Positions 33,796-48,461 of a DNA stretch of 64,000 nt are shown one piece after another. Below the pieces are notes generated by a model that worked only from the letters and a program-made list of their open reading frames with translations, did no database searches and was not told the origin of the DNA. Source of the DNA: Dyadobacter soli (GTDB lineage: Bacteria; Bacteroidota; Bacteroidia; Cytophagales; Spirosomataceae); assembly GCF_900101885.1 (NCBI RefSeq), contig NZ_FNAN01000006.1, forward strand, positions 359,125-423,124, read 5' to 3'. A program made the translations under genes and the position numbers. Position 1 is the first letter of the stretch. Each line of letters opens with the position of its first letter.

Positions 33796-34350
33796 ATGAG
33801 TAGTCTAAATTGGTTTGTATTAAGGGCAGTGTCTGGGCAAGAGAAAAAAATCAAGTCCTACATTGAAAATGAAATCACACGCCAGAAGCTGAACGAATTC
33901 GTGCCGCAAATCCTGATCCCTTCCGAGAAGATCTACGAAATGCGCAACGGTAAGAAGCGTGTACGGGAAAAGAACTTCTTTCCCGGGTATATTATCATTT
34001 CAGCCGACCTGTCAAAAGGGGAGGTGCTGCACATTATTACAAGTATCCCCGGCGTAATAGGTTTCCTGGGCAATGCCGAAGGAAATTCAAAAGTGCCTGT
34101 TCCCCTGCGCCAGTCTGAAATTAACCGTATCCTCGGTAAGGTCGACGAAGCAGAACAGCACGAAGAAGCGCCAAGCATGTCTTTCATCAAAGGCGAGACT
34201 GTGAAAGTCGTAGATGGTCCGTTCAGCGGATTTATCGGACTGGTGGAAGAAGTATTCGACGAGAAGAAAAAACTCAATGTAGTTGTAAAAATATTCGGGC
34301 GTAATACACCCGTGGAACTCAGTTACGCACAAGTAGAAAAGGATAGTTGA
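33796..34350 (+). CDS. nusG: Transcription termination/antitermination protein NusG
   Basis: NusG binds the RNA polymerase clamp and controls elongation, and couples it to ribosomes or Rho. The NGN domain starts with WFVLRAVSGQEKKIKSYIE and contains FFPGYIIISADL near residue 58. The C-terminal KOW domain has the GETVKVVDGPFSGFIGLVEEV motif near 135. The 184 residues are standard. It is followed by the ribosomal protein genes it is normally transcribed with. Confidence 0.97.
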   Translation: MSSLNWFVLRAVSGQEKKIKSYIENEITRQKLNEFVPQILIPSEKIYEMRNGKKRVREKNFFPGYIIISADLSKGEVLHIITSIPGVIGFLGNAEGNSKVPVPLRQSEINRILGKVDEAEQHEEAPSMSFIKGETVKVVDGPFSGFIGLVEEVFDEKKKLNVVVKIFGRNTPVELSYAQVEKDS

Positions 34351-34425
34351 ACGAATAGCGGGCAGGTAGGCTTCCAACTGCATGTAAGCCGCTAGTCAAT
34401 CAATGAACCGACAAATTCCAAAACA

Positions 34426-34875
34426 ATGGCAAAAGAAATAGGTGGATACGTCAAACTGCAGGTGAAAGGTGGCCAAGCCAACCCATCACCTCCGATTGGT
34501 CCTGCATTAGGATCGAAGGGTTTGAATATCATGGAGTTTTGCAAGCAGTTCAATGGCCGTACCCAGGATAAAATGGGTGTGGTATTGCCGGTAGTTATTA
34601 CATACTACAAAGACAAGTCTTTCGACTTCGTCATCAAAACCCCCCCGGCCGCTATTCTTCTTCTGGAAGCCTCAAAAGTGAAAACAGGTTCGGCTCAGCC
34701 AAACCGTATTAAGGTAGGATCAGTTTCATGGGATCAAGTTAAAACGATCGCTGAAACAAAAATGCCCGACCTGAACTGCTTCACCGTAGAGTCTGCTATG
34801 AAAATGATCGCGGGAACGGCTCGTAGTATGGGTATCACCGTGGCTGGCAAGGCCCCATGGGAAGAAAACAACTGA
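34426..34875 (+). CDS. rplK: 50S ribosomal protein L11
   Basis: L11 binds the GTPase-associated region of 23S rRNA and helps factor-dependent steps and the stringent response. The N-terminal domain has [24 protein letters not shown] (the Pro-rich loop bound by thiostrepton). The C-terminal rRNA-binding domain has [15 protein letters not shown]. Length 149 is slightly above the usual 141-147. A run of seven C occurs inside the gene at about 34640. Order rplK-rplA-rplJ-rplL is conserved. Confidence 0.97.
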   Translation: MAKEIGGYVKLQVKGGQANPSPPIGPALGSKGLNIMEFCKQFNGRTQDKMGVVLPVVITYYKDKSFDFVIKTPPAAILLLEASKVKTGSAQPNRIKVGSVSWDQVKTIAETKMPDLNCFTVESAMKMIAGTARSMGITVAGKAPWEENN

Positions 34876-34911
34876 GCGTAGATTTATAGATACGCCAAAG
34901 AAACAAAGAAC

Positions 34912-35610
34912 ATGGGAAAATTGACCAAAAAGCAAAAAGAAGCTCTTTCAAAATACGACGCAACCCAGGCTTTTACGCTTGAAGGTGCTGCGGAAGTTCT
35001 GAAAACGATTTCCTATACCAAATTTGATGCTTCCGTAGATATCGACGTTCGTTTGGGCGTAGATCCTCGTAAAGCTGACCAAATGGTGCGTGGCGTGGTA
35101 ACATTGCCACACGGAACCGGAAAAGAAGTTCGCGTATTGGTGCTGTGTACTCCCGACAAGGAGGCAGAAGCGAAAGAGGCAGGAGCGGATTATGTTGGTC
35201 TTGACGAATACATTACAAAAATCGAGCAAGGCTGGACAGACATCGACGTGATTATTACAATGCCGAGTGTAATGGCAAAAGTAGGTAGACTTGGTAAAGT
35301 GTTGGGTCCTCGTGGTCTGATGCCAAACCCTAAGTCGGGAACTGTAACTCCGGACGTTGCAAAGGCTGTTAAGGAAGTAAAAGCGGGTAAAATCGACTTC
35401 AAAGTTGACAAAACCGGTATCATCCACACCAGCATCGGTAAAGTTTCTTTCGGAACTGACCAGCTTGCACAAAACGCGACGGAAGTTATCAATACCTTGG
35501 TTCGCCTTAAGCCTTCATCGGCAAAAGGTACTTACGTAAAAAGCATTCACTTGTCAAGCACGATGAGCCCGGGTGTTATTATTGACAAAAACACGATTCC
35601 AGGACTGTAA
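34912..35610 (+). CDS. rplA: 50S ribosomal protein L1
   Basis: L1 forms the mobile L1 stalk that moves deacylated tRNA out of the E site, and often represses its own operon. The 232-residue protein shows the conserved [29 protein letters not shown] segment near residues 120-145 and the final [15 protein letters not shown]. It lies 36 bases after rplK and its stop is one base from the rplJ start. Confidence 0.97.
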   Translation: MGKLTKKQKEALSKYDATQAFTLEGAAEVLKTISYTKFDASVDIDVRLGVDPRKADQMVRGVVTLPHGTGKEVRVLVLCTPDKEAEAKEAGADYVGLDEYITKIEQGWTDIDVIITMPSVMAKVGRLGKVLGPRGLMPNPKSGTVTPDVAKAVKEVKAGKIDFKVDKTGIIHTSIGKVSFGTDQLAQNATEVINTLVRLKPSSAKGTYVKSIHLSSTMSPGVIIDKNTIPGL

Positions 35611-35611
35611 T

Positions 35612-36142
35612 ATGACACGGGAAGAAAAAGCAGTAATTATTGACGAATTGAGTCAGAAATTCGCCAACACGCCATACTTCTACATTACCAACGCTACCGG
35701 CATGACCGTGAGTGAGGTAAACACACTGAGAGGCCTTTGCTTCGAGCGTGGTGTTGAGTATCGTGTTGTGAAGAATACATTGATTAAAAAAGCGCTCGAA
35801 ACACTAGATACGGACTATTCTTCTTTCGACGAAGTGTTGAAAGGATTTTCCGGAGTAATGTTTCACCCGGAGTCAGGTAAAGTTCCTGCACAACTGATCA
35901 AGGATTTCAAAAAGAAATCAGGTAGCGATAAATTGAAGTTCAAAGGAGCTTCTGTTGACACTGCCCTTTTCGTTGGAGAAAGCCAGCTGGACGTTCTGAT
36001 TTCTCTGAAATCGAAACAAGAACTGATCGGCGAAGTGATCGGATTGTTGCAATCACCTGCCAAAAATGTTATCGGCGCTCTTACAAGCGGCGGACAGAAC
36101 CTGGCTGGTATCTTGAAAACTTTGTCTGAAAAAGAAGACTAA
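35612..36142 (+). CDS. rplJ: 50S ribosomal protein L10
   Basis: L10 is the base of the ribosomal stalk that holds the L7/L12 dimers. I set the start at ATG 35612, giving MTREEKAVIIDEL, instead of an upstream in-frame start inside rplA. The 176 residues include YRVVKNTLIKKALE near 48, typical of the rRNA-binding domain, and a C-terminal helix for L12 binding. The gap from rplA is one base, so there is no separate leader for the usual L10 autoregulation just before the gene. Confidence 0.96.
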   Translation: MTREEKAVIIDELSQKFANTPYFYITNATGMTVSEVNTLRGLCFERGVEYRVVKNTLIKKALETLDTDYSSFDEVLKGFSGVMFHPESGKVPAQLIKDFKKKSGSDKLKFKGASVDTALFVGESQLDVLISLKSKQELIGEVIGLLQSPAKNVIGALTSGGQNLAGILKTLSEKED

Positions 36143-36232
36143 TTAAATAGCCTGGTTTAGCTCTCCGGGTTGATAATTAAAGGAGCCTTTTTAAAATCAT
36201 CTTATTGTATAATCAAAAAAATCAAAATAGAA

Positions 36233-36619
36233 ATGGCAGATTTGAAAGCTTTCGCAGAACAGCTTGTTAACCTTACGGTTAAAGAAGTGAACGAATTGGC
36301 TACAATTCTTAAAGACGAGTACGGCATTGAGCCAGCAGCTGCTGGTGCAGTAATGGTAGCAGGTCCTGGCGCTGGCGCTGGTGCTGATGCTCCTGCGGTT
36401 GAAGAGAAAACTTCTTTCGATGTAATCTTGAAATCGGCTGGTGCTGGTAAACTTGCTGTTGTGAAATTGGTTAAAGACCTGACTGGTCTTGGCCTGAAAG
36501 AAGCGAAAGAACTCGTTGACGGCGCTCCAAAACCTGTAAAAGAAGGTGTTGCTAAAGACGAAGCTGACGCTCTGAAAAAGCAACTTGAAGAAGCTGGTGC
36601 AGAAGTTGAAGTGAAGTAA
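36233..36619 (+). CDS. rplL: 50S ribosomal protein L7/L12
   Basis: L7/L12 is the multi-copy stalk protein that recruits translation GTPases. Starting at ATG 36233 it is 128 residues: an N-terminal dimerisation domain ([22 protein letters not shown]), an Ala/Gly-rich hinge, and a C-terminal domain with [41 protein letters not shown] in the usual pattern. The 90-base gap before it contains A/T-rich sequence and no clear terminator. Codon use is strongly biased. Confidence 0.97.
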   Translation: MADLKAFAEQLVNLTVKEVNELATILKDEYGIEPAAAGAVMVAGPGAGAGADAPAVEEKTSFDVILKSAGAGKLAVVKLVKDLTGLGLKEAKELVDGAPKPVKEGVAKDEADALKKQLEEAGAEVEVK

Positions 36620-36657
36620 TTTGCTCCACAGCATTAGAAAATAAATTCTTAGGAATA

Positions 36658-36695
36658 GGCCTGACAATCGTCAGGTCTTTTCCTGTTTTTTATAA
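36658..36695 (+). terminator. Weak terminator/attenuator between rplL and rpoB
   Basis: GGCCTGAC and GTCAGGTC form an 8-bp stem (one G-T pair) with a 4-base loop, followed by TTTTCCTGTTTTTT. It is weaker than others in the window, which suits partial read-through into rpoBC. A further pairing, CTCGTAGA (36798-36805) with TCTACGAG, lies in the 278-base leader before rpoB. Confidence 0.55.
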
Positions 36696-36897
36696 AGACC
36701 AAACGAAAAGTACTTTTTTGTCGTTCTGGTTAGAGGCGGTGACGAGATCGCTGCCCAAATCTCCTTCCGGCTAACTTTGCCCGAAACACTTCCTTACTCG
36801 TAGAAGGGAAGAACAGGGGCGGTTAACCTTTCTCTACGAGGCAATAGATTAGGTTAAAACTAATTAGTTTTTCTGCTAACCCAAATCACACATAGCC

Positions 36898-40764
<3,867 letters not shown>

Positions 40765-40851
40765 TTTTTAGTCGTAGGCGGCGCATTGCAAGATGCGCTG
40801 CTTAACAAAGCAATCATTTAGTTTCGACTAACAGACAAACGACTCTTTATT

Positions 40852-43800
40852 ATGTCTTTCAAAAAGAATAAAAAATTAAACAGCGACTTTTCCAGAATGA
40901 CGATCAGTCTGGCGTCACCGGAGTCTATCCTAGAAAGCTCCTTCGGTGAAGTAACCCAGCCTGAAACCATCAACTACCGGACCTACAAGCCGGAGATGGG
41001 CGGTCTGTTCTGCGAGCGCATTTTCGGTCCTGTAAAAGACTGGGAATGTCACTGCGGGAAATACAAGCGCATTCGTTATAAAGGAATTATCTGCGACCGT
41101 TGCGGTGTAGAGGTAACCGAGAAAAAGGTTCGCCGGGAGCGCATGGGTCACATTGAATTAGTGGTTCCTGTTGCACATATCTGGTACTTCCGCAGCTTGC
41201 CGAACAAAATCGGTTACCTGTTGGGACTTTCGACCAAGAAACTCGACCAGATCATTTACTACGAACGGTACGCGGTTGTTCAGCCAGGTGTGAAAGAAGA
41301 GGACGGCGTAAGCTACCTCGACTTCCTGACCGAAGATGAGTACCTCGATATCATCGATAAACTCCCACGCGAGAATCAGTTGCTTCCTGACACGGATCCC
41401 AACAAGTTCATCGCGAAAATGGGTGCCGATGCATTAGAAATGCTGTTGAGCCGCATTAAGCTCGACGAACTTTCTTACGAACTCCGTCACCAGGCTGCTA
41501 CCGACACTTCTCAGCAACGTAAAGCGGAAGCTTTGAAGCGCTTGAAAGTGGTAGAAGCATTCCGTGATGCGAATACCCGTATTGAAAACCGCCCTGAATG
41601 GATGGTGATCAAAATGGTACCGGTTATTCCACCAGAATTGCGTCCGCTTGTACCTCTGGACGGTGGCCGTTTCGCGACTTCGGATTTGAACGACCTTTAT
41701 CGTCGTGTAATTATCCGTAACAACCGTCTGAAACGCCTCATCGAGATCAAGGCACCTGAGGTGATCTTGCGTAACGAAAAAAGGATGTTGCAGGAAGCGG
41801 TTGACTCCCTTTTCGACAACAGCCGTAAAGTGAATGCGGTACGTTCAGAAGGTAACCGTGCATTGAAATCACTTTCAGACATGCTGAAAGGAAAGCAAGG
41901 CCGTTTCCGTCAAAACTTGCTAGGTAAGCGTGTCGACTATTCTGGTCGTTCGGTTATCGTGGTAGGTCCTGAATTGAAACTGCACGAATGCGGTTTGCCA
42001 AAAGATATGGCGGCGGAGCTTTTCAAGCCGTTTATTATCCGCAAGCTCATCGAGCGTGGAATTGTTAAAACTGTAAAATCAGCGAAGAAGATCGTAGACC
42101 GCAAGGACCCTGTGATCTGGGATATTCTCGAAAACGTACTGAAAGGTCACCCGGTATTGCTTAACCGTGCTCCGACACTTCACCGTTTGGGTATCCAGGC
42201 ATTCCAGCCTAAACTGATCGAAGGTAAGGCGATCCAGCTTCACCCATTGGTTTGTACGGCATTCAACGCCGACTTTGACGGTGACCAGATGGCGGTACAC
42301 GTACCACTGGGCCAGGAAGCCGTTTTGGAAGCTTCAATGCTGATGCTTTCGTCGCATAACATTCTGAACCCTGCCAACGGTGCACCGATTACGGTACCAT
42401 CTCAGGACATGGTTTTGGGTCTGTATTATGTTACAAAAGGTCGCGTAAGCACCGAGCAATATCCGATCATCGGAGAAGGCAAAATCTTCTACGGTCCTGA
42501 TGAAGTTATCATCGCGATCAACGAAGGCAAACTTTCGAAACATGCGAATATCAAATGCCGCGTTCGCGTTCGTAACGAGGACGGCACATTTGAAATTAAG
42601 CTGATCGACACCGTTGCAGGCCGTCTCCTGTTCAACCAGGCTGTTCCTGAGGAAGTAGGTTATATCAACGAATTGTTGACTAAAAAGAAACTTCAGCAGA
42701 TCATCGGTTTGGTATTCAAACAGGCTGGTGTGGCCCGTACAGCACAATTCCTTGACGAAATCAAAGAACTTGGTTTCCAAATGGCCTTCAAAGGCGGTTT
42801 GTCAATGGGATTGGACGATGTAATGGTTCCAAGTGAAAAAGAAAAACTCATCGAGCAGGCGAAAGGCGATGTTGAAAACGTCTGGAACAACTACCTGATG
42901 GGTTTGATCACGGAGAACGAACGTTACAACCAGGTGATCGATATCTGGACGCGCGTTAACTCACGCATTACAGAAACGTTGATGAAGCAGCTTGAATCTG
43001 ACAAAGGCGGATTCAACTCAATCTATATGATGATGCACTCCGGAGCCCGCGGTTCCCGCGAGCAGATCCGTCAGTTGGGTGGTATGAGGGGGCTTATGGC
43101 GAAACCTCAGAAAAACATCGCTGGTGGTGCTGGTGAAATCATCGAAAACCCGATTCTTTCTAACTTTAAAGAAGGTCTCGACGTTTTGGAATACTTTATC
43201 TCTACCCACGGTGCGCGTAAAGGTCTTGCCGATACAGCGTTGAAAACTGCGGATGCGGGTTACCTGACCCGTCGTTTGCACGACGTTGCACAAGACGTGG
43301 TCGTAGTAGAAGAAGACTGCGGCTCGCTCCGTGGTATCGCGATCTCGGCATTGAAAGACAATGAAGATATCGTAGAACCATTGTCAGAGCGTATCCTTGG
43401 CCGTGTGAGCGTTCACGATGTGTTCGATCCGTTGACCAACGAATTGATCCTTACATCAGGACAGGAAATCACAGAAGAGATCGCAGCTTACATTGATGAA
43501 ACAAGCCTTGAAACTGTCGAAATCCGTTCGGTACTGACTTGCGAAACCCGTGACGGTGTTTGTGCAAAATGTTATGGACGCAGCTTGGCGTCTGCCCAGA
43601 TGGTAAACATCGGTGAGGCAGTAGGTGTAATCGCTTCCCAGTCAATCGGTGAGCCAGGTACACAGCTGACACTCCGTACATTCCACGTGGGTGGTACGGC
43701 TTCCAACATCTCTGTTGAAGCCAACATCAAAGCGAAATTCGACGGTTTGATCCAGTTCGAAGACCTTCGTCTGGTACAATCTGTTAACTCGGAAGGCGAC

Positions 43801-45174
43801 GAAGTAACGGTAGTAATGGGCCGTTCAGGTGAAGTGAAAGTCGTTCACCCTGAAACGAAACAACTCCTGATCTCGAACAACGTACCTTACGGTGCGCATT
43901 TGCAAGTGAAAGAAGGTGATAGCGTGCTCAAAGGTCAGGAACTTTGTACCTGGGACCCTTATCACGCGGTAATCCTTTCAGAATTCACAGGAACTGTTTC
44001 CTTCGACGCGATCGAAGAAGGTATCACATTCCGTGAAGAATTTGACGAACAAACAGGCTTCCAGGAGTCGGTGATCATTGAAACACGTGACAAAACCAAA
44101 AACCCGGCTATCGTGGTGAAAGGTAAGTCTACATTGTTGAAAGATCAGACTGAAAAAGGTTACAACCTTCCTGTTGGAGCACGTCTGGTTGTGAAGGCCG
44201 GTGCAGCTATCAAGGCTGGTCAGCCGTTGGCGAAAATCCCACGCGTTGTTGGTAAAACACGCGATATCACGGGAGGTCTGCCACGTGTGACCGAATTGTT
44301 CGAAGCACGTAACCCGTCTAACCCTGCTACGGTTTCTGAAATCGACGGAGTAGTATCTTACGGTGGCGTAAAACGCGGTAACCGTGAAATCCATATCGAA
44401 TCGAAAGACGGAACACAACGTCGCTACATGGTGCCTCTGTCGAAACACATCCTCGTTCAGGACGGTGACTTCGTACGTGCCGGTGACCCGCTTTCCGATG
44501 GTGCGATTACCCCTGCGGACATCCTTTCTATCAAAGGACCAACCGCGGTACAAGAGTACCTCGTGAACGAGATTCAGGAAGTATACCGTTTGCAAGGTGT
44601 GAAGATCAACGATAAACACATCGAATGTATCGTACGCCAGATGATGCAGAAAGTGGATATCCTGGACGCTGGTGACACCAACTTCCTTGAAATGCAGGCT
44701 GTTGACCGCGTGGTATTCCGCGAGGAAAACGATAAGATCCTGGATATGAAAGTGGTTGAAGACTCCGGTAGCTCCGAAACATTGAAGCCTGGTATGATCG
44801 TTTCTGTTCGTCGCCTGCGCGATGAAAATTCAAGCCTGAAACGTCGTGACCTTAAACTGGTGACTGCCCGTGATGCGCAAGCTGCGGTAGCGAGACCAAC
44901 GTTGATGGGTATCACACAAGCTTCTTTGGGTACTGAGAGCTTTGTTTCCGCGGCTTCATTCCAGGAAACAACCAAAGTATTGAGCGAAGCAGCTGTTCGT
45001 GGTAAACGCGATGAACTGAAAGGCTTGAAGGAGAACGTGATCGTAGGTCACCTTATCCCTGCCGGTACAGGTATGCGTACTTACGAAAACCTGATCGTTG
45101 GATCGAAAGAAGAATTCGATGCGCTCACCGATTCTCGCGAGAGACAATCACGCAAGAAAAAAGAGTTGGCGTAA
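40852..45174 (+). CDS. rpoC: DNA-directed RNA polymerase subunit beta'
   Basis: The beta' subunit carries the catalytic magnesium. The N-terminal zinc site CHCGKYKR...CDRCGVEV near residues 66-86, the catalytic NADFDGDQM near 475 and the second zinc-site cysteines ([13 protein letters not shown] near 900) are all visible. A bridge-helix segment, [19 protein letters not shown], lies near 730. The 1440 residues are normal for Bacteroidota. It ends the operon at a strong hairpin terminator. Confidence 0.98.
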   Translation: MSFKKNKKLNSDFSRMTISLASPESILESSFGEVTQPETINYRTYKPEMGGLFCERIFGPVKDWECHCGKYKRIRYKGIICDRCGVEVTEKKVRRERMGHIELVVPVAHIWYFRSLPNKIGYLLGLSTKKLDQIIYYERYAVVQPGVKEEDGVSYLDFLTEDEYLDIIDKLPRENQLLPDTDPNKFIAKMGADALEMLLSRIKLDELSYELRHQAATDTSQQRKAEALKRLKVVEAFRDANTRIENRPEWMVIKMVPVIPPELRPLVPLDGGRFATSDLNDLYRRVIIRNNRLKRLIEIKAPEVILRNEKRMLQEAVDSLFDNSRKVNAVRSEGNRALKSLSDMLKGKQGRFRQNLLGKRVDYSGRSVIVVGPELKLHECGLPKDMAAELFKPFIIRKLIERGIVKTVKSAKKIVDRKDPVIWDILENVLKGHPVLLNRAPTLHRLGIQAFQPKLIEGKAIQLHPLVCTAFNADFDGDQMAVHVPLGQEAVLEASMLMLSSHNILNPANGAPITVPSQDMVLGLYYVTKGRVSTEQYPIIGEGKIFYGPDEVIIAINEGKLSKHANIKCRVRVRNEDGTFEIKLIDTVAGRLLFNQAVPEEVGYINELLTKKKLQQIIGLVFKQAGVARTAQFLDEIKELGFQMAFKGGLSMGLDDVMVPSEKEKLIEQAKGDVENVWNNYLMGLITENERYNQVIDIWTRVNSRITETLMKQLESDKGGFNSIYMMMHSGARGSREQIRQLGGMRGLMAKPQKNIAGGAGEIIENPILSNFKEGLDVLEYFISTHGARKGLADTALKTADAGYLTRRLHDVAQDVVVVEEDCGSLRGIAISALKDNEDIVEPLSERILGRVSVHDVFDPLTNELILTSGQEITEEIAAYIDETSLETVEIRSVLTCETRDGVCAKCYGRSLASAQMVNIGEAVGVIASQSIGEPGTQLTLRTFHVGGTASNISVEANIKAKFDGLIQFEDLRLVQSVNSEGDEVTVVMGRSGEVKVVHPETKQLLISNNVPYGAHLQVKEGDSVLKGQELCTWDPYHAVILSEFTGTVSFDAIEEGITFREEFDEQTGFQESVIIETRDKTKNPAIVVKGKSTLLKDQTEKGYNLPVGARLVVKAGAAIKAGQPLAKIPRVVGKTRDITGGLPRVTELFEARNPSNPATVSEIDGVVSYGGVKRGNREIHIESKDGTQRRYMVPLSKHILVQDGDFVRAGDPLSDGAITPADILSIKGPTAVQEYLVNEIQEVYRLQGVKINDKHIECIVRQMMQKVDILDAGDTNFLEMQAVDRVVFREENDKILDMKVVEDSGSSETLKPGMIVSVRRLRDENSSLKRRDLKLVTARDAQAAVARPTLMGITQASLGTESFVSAASFQETTKVLSEAAVRGKRDELKGLKENVIVGHLIPAGTGMRTYENLIVGSKEEFDALTDSRERQSRKKKELA

Positions 45175-45194
45175 TCCGACTGAATATGAGTAAA

Positions 45195-45238
45195 CCGAGA
45201 GCCGGCCTGCATTAGCGGGACCGGCTCTCGGCTTTTTC
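45195..45238 (+). terminator. rpoBC terminator
   Basis: CCGAGAGCCGG and CCGGCTCTCGG pair perfectly over 11 bases around a 15-base loop, followed by CTTTTT. Confidence 0.9.
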
Positions 45239-45301
45239 AACCGGGGTATTTTTAGTAATTTCCCCAGTAAATTCAATAGCGCAGCTATTTAAAAACCAAC
45301 A

Positions 45302-45631
45302 ATGAAAGAAGAGAACAAGGAAAACGAACAACAGATCAATGTGGAACTGTCCGAGGAAATGGCAGAAGGGGTGTATTCCAACCTGGCCATGATCGCCCAT
45401 TCCAACAGCGAATTCATACTCGACTTCATCCGCCTCATGCCCGGAGTACCCCGCGCGAAGGTGAAAGCGCGCATTATCGTTACGCCCGAGCATGCGAAGC
45501 GCCTTGTAGCCGCATTACGTGACAATATTCAGAAATACGAAGACCAATACGGCCCTATCCAGAGCTCTCAGGACAACGAGCCGACATTCAGCTTCCCAAT
45601 CAGCTTCGGCGGCCCGGGCGGCGAAGCGTAA
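45302..45631 (+). CDS. DUF3467 domain protein
   Basis: This is a 109-residue acidic protein with a DUF3467-type core: EGVYSNLAMIAHSNSEFILDFIRLMPGVPRAKVKARIIVTPEHAKRLVAAL, interrupted only by small changes from family patterns. No TM helix or signal is present, so it is cytoplasmic. Homologues are common behind or near rpoC in Bacteroidota, but the function is unknown. The last 25 residues are Gly/Pro/Ser-rich and probably flexible. Confidence 0.82.
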   Translation: MKEENKENEQQINVELSEEMAEGVYSNLAMIAHSNSEFILDFIRLMPGVPRAKVKARIIVTPEHAKRLVAALRDNIQKYEDQYGPIQSSQDNEPTFSFPISFGGPGGEA

Positions 45632-45699
45632 TCAGTTTACAAAACCGACATGTAAGCTTGGCTATATCGCTATCAGTCAGGCACTTCGCGAATAAGAAG

Positions 45700-45732
45700 T
45701 TTGGCTTCCGTCATGATTTTTTGTAACTTTTG
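45700..45732 (+). promoter_or_regulatory. Promoter of the molybdenum hydroxylase pair
   Basis: TTTG at 45700-45703, a 20-base spacer and TAACTTTTG at 45724-45732 resemble the consensus, with one extra base in the -7 element. The start codon follows 18 bases later. Confidence 0.5.
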
Positions 45733-45749
45733 CCAAACTCTTAATCACC

Positions 45750-46211
45750 ATGGCATCATTCAAATTGACAATCAACAACCGTGCATACAGCGCAGACGTG
45801 GAGGGTGATACCCCGCTGCTGTGGGTGTTGCGCGATAATCTGGGCCTTGTAGGTACCAAATATGGCTGCGGGATCGCGCAGTGTGGCGCCTGCACCGTGC
45901 ATCTGGATGGCAAGGCCGTTCGCTCATGCGTATTGCCCGTTTCGGCAGTAGGAAAGGCGAAGGTAACCACCATTGAAGGGCTGTCCGAAAAAGGCGACCA
46001 CCCGGTTCAGAAGGCGTGGGATGAAGTGGATGTGGCCCAATGCGGTTACTGCCAGGCTGGTCAGATCATGACAGCAGCCGCATTCCTTAAAGAAAAGCCG
46101 AAACCGACGGACGAGGAAATCGTCGGGGCGATGAGCGGTAACCTCTGCCGCTGCGGAACTTACCACCGCATTCGCGAAGCCGTTAAAGTCGCAGCTTCTA
46201 AAACCAACTAA
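45750..46211 (+). CDS. Molybdenum hydroxylase small subunit, 2Fe-2S (IorA-like)
   Basis: This is the electron-transfer subunit of a xanthine dehydrogenase/isoquinoline 1-oxidoreductase family enzyme. The plant-type 2Fe-2S site is C40, C45, C48 and C60, and the second cluster is formed by CGYC near residue 93 and CRCG near 131. The 153-residue length matches IorA. The next gene, two bases after the stop, is the molybdopterin subunit. There is no FAD subunit nearby, so electrons probably leave to a cytochrome or other periplasmic acceptor. Confidence 0.9.
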   Translation: MASFKLTINNRAYSADVEGDTPLLWVLRDNLGLVGTKYGCGIAQCGACTVHLDGKAVRSCVLPVSAVGKAKVTTIEGLSEKGDHPVQKAWDEVDVAQCGYCQAGQIMTAAAFLKEKPKPTDEEIVGAMSGNLCRCGTYHRIREAVKVAASKTN

Positions 46212-46213
46212 CC

Positions 46214-48358
46214 ATGAGCACGTTAAATCAAACATCGCGTCGCGACTTCATGAAGCTCGCGGCTGCGGCCGGTGGCGGTTTGTTCCTGGGTTTCAACTGG
46301 TCGGATACCAACGCGGCACCGGTTGTGGTGGATGCGAATCAGATTGCGGCGGGAGCGGTGAAATTCAATAGCTACCTGTCTATCGGTTCCGATAACATCA
46401 TTACCATTGTTTCTCCCAATCCTGAAATCGGGCAGGGTATCAAAACCGCCTTTCCAATGGTGGTGGCCGAAGAGCTGGACGCCGATTGGAAACTCGTAAA
46501 AACAGTGCAGGGTAAGCTCGACAATGCACAGTTCGAACGCCAGGTAACAGGCGGTAGCGGCGCCGTTCCGCATTCGTGGGAACGCCTGCGCAAGGCGGGC
46601 GCCACGGCACGTTACCTTCTCGTGAATGCGGCGGCGACCAAATGGGGCGTACCGGTTTTGGAAATCACGACCGCCGATAGCAAGCTGTCTCACAAAGCTT
46701 CGGGCAAATCGGCGAGCTACGGCGAATTTGCGGAGGCCGCCGGCAAGCTTACCGCGCCAACCGACATTAAACTGAAAGATGAAAAGACATTCAAACTGAT
46801 CGGGCAATCGGTCAGGAATGTCGATAACAAGAATATAGCTACCGGTAAGCCGCTTTTCGGCCTTGATTTTTACCGTGAGGGAATGCTGTTCGCGATTATC
46901 CAGCGGCCAAAAGCATTTGGTTTTAAACTGAAATCGGTTGACTCCGCCGCCGCCAAAGCAATGCCCGGTATCGTGGACGTGGTTACTTTCGAAAACAGTG
47001 TGGCAGTAGTCGGTAAATCGACCTGGCAATGCAAGAAGGCCCGCGAAGCGCTGAAAATCGAATACGAAAAAGCGGCCGACCTCGAAAGCTCGGAAGACCA
47101 TAACCGCATTTTCTCCAACCTGATGGACAATGGCGAAGCTACTGTCCGCAGAAAAAATGGCGATGTGGAAGCCGCATTCAAAAGCGCCGCGAAAGTCATT
47201 AAGTCGGAGTACCAATGCCCGTTCCTGCCGCATAGCCCATTGGAACCCATGAACTTCTTCGCACACGTACGCGAGGATGGCGTAGAGCTCGTAGGCCCGA
47301 CGCAGACGCCCGACCGCGCACGTGGGGAAGCAGCTAAGATAACAGGCTTCCCTCCCGAAAAAATCACGGTGGAAATTACGCGCCAGGGCGGCGGTTTCGG
47401 TCGACGGCTTTCCGCTGACTTTGCGATCGAAGCGGTACACGTTTCCAAACTCGTGAAAGCGCCGGTGAAGGTGATCTGGACGCGGGAAGACGATATGACC
47501 GGCGGTACATACCGCCCTGCCGTACGCTACCGCTTCGAGGCCGCATTGGATAAAAACGGAGAAATGATCGGCTATAAACTGCGTGGCGTCGGAATCAACT
47601 CCGGCAACCCTACCCGGGAGGATAACTTTCCGTCGGGCTCGGTAGATAACCTGCTGATCGATTCGGTAGAACATAAATCGGCCATTACTACCGGCCCGTG
47701 GCGTGCGCCTATTACCAACTTCCTCGCTTATGCCGAGCAGTCGTTCATCGACGAAGTGGCGGAAGCGGCGGGTAAAGATCCGGTAGAATTCCGGCTTGCA
47801 TTGCTGGAAAAAGCGAAAAAATCACCGGCAGGCGAGGTAAAATACGATGTCGACCGGATGATCGCCGTGATCAGGCTGGCGGCTGAGAAGAGCAACTGGG
47901 GTAAGAAAAAAGGCGTTTTCCAAGGCTTTTCGGTTTACTTCTCGCACCGGTCGTACGTAGCGCAGGTAGGCGAAGTGGTTGTCGAAAAAGGCAAACCTAC
48001 ATTGAAAAACGTCATCGCTGCGGTCGATTGCGGCATTGTGATCAACAAAAGCGGCTCGTTGCAGCAGGTACGCGGCGGCGTTGTGGATGGACTCGGCCAC
48101 GCCATGTTCGGCAACATGACGTTCAAAGGCGGTACTCCCGACCAAAGCAATTTCAATGGCTTCCGTTTGATCCGGATGAATGAGATCCCCGAGGTAGATG
48201 TGCATTTCGTAGAAAACGGCATTTCACCGACGGGCCTCGGCGAGCCTGCATTGCCGCCAGCGGGAGGTGCAGTTGCCAATGCATTCTATAAAGCGACGAA
48301 GCAACGGCTTAGAAATCAGCCTTTTATTAACGAGGAAGCATTTAAAGGCATTTCCTAA
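46214..48358 (+). CDS. Molybdenum hydroxylase large subunit (IorB-like), Tat-exported
   Basis: This 714-residue molybdopterin-binding subunit carries a Tat signal, TSRRDFMKLAAAAGGG (R9-R10), so the heterodimer is predicted to be exported together with the small subunit. The cofactor motifs are GQGIKTAFPMVVAEEL near residue 73, RQGGGFGRR near 395 and GLGEPALPPAGGAVANA near 675, whose Glu is the family's catalytic base. The family oxidises aldehydes or N-heterocycles. The substrate cannot be told from sequence; known relatives include isoquinoline and aldehyde oxidases. Confidence 0.9.
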   Translation: MSTLNQTSRRDFMKLAAAAGGGLFLGFNWSDTNAAPVVVDANQIAAGAVKFNSYLSIGSDNIITIVSPNPEIGQGIKTAFPMVVAEELDADWKLVKTVQGKLDNAQFERQVTGGSGAVPHSWERLRKAGATARYLLVNAAATKWGVPVLEITTADSKLSHKASGKSASYGEFAEAAGKLTAPTDIKLKDEKTFKLIGQSVRNVDNKNIATGKPLFGLDFYREGMLFAIIQRPKAFGFKLKSVDSAAAKAMPGIVDVVTFENSVAVVGKSTWQCKKAREALKIEYEKAADLESSEDHNRIFSNLMDNGEATVRRKNGDVEAAFKSAAKVIKSEYQCPFLPHSPLEPMNFFAHVREDGVELVGPTQTPDRARGEAAKITGFPPEKITVEITRQGGGFGRRLSADFAIEAVHVSKLVKAPVKVIWTREDDMTGGTYRPAVRYRFEAALDKNGEMIGYKLRGVGINSGNPTREDNFPSGSVDNLLIDSVEHKSAITTGPWRAPITNFLAYAEQSFIDEVAEAAGKDPVEFRLALLEKAKKSPAGEVKYDVDRMIAVIRLAAEKSNWGKKKGVFQGFSVYFSHRSYVAQVGEVVVEKGKPTLKNVIAAVDCGIVINKSGSLQQVRGGVVDGLGHAMFGNMTFKGGTPDQSNFNGFRLIRMNEIPEVDVHFVENGISPTGLGEPALPPAGGAVANAFYKATKQRLRNQPFINEEAFKGIS

Positions 48359-48379
48359 GCATTAAATCATGCAAATTGT

Positions 48380-48434
48380 AAGGCAGTAAGATGAAAATGT
48401 GATACCGCATTTTTATCTTACTGCCTTTATTTTA
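48380..48434 (+). terminator. Terminator after the hydroxylase pair
   Basis: AAGGCAGTAAGAT and ATCTTACTGCCTT pair perfectly over 13 bases and end in TATTTTAT. It separates the pair from the mutarotase-like gene. Confidence 0.85.
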
Positions 48435-48461
48435 TGTTCTTCCTAAACCATTGAAATACAA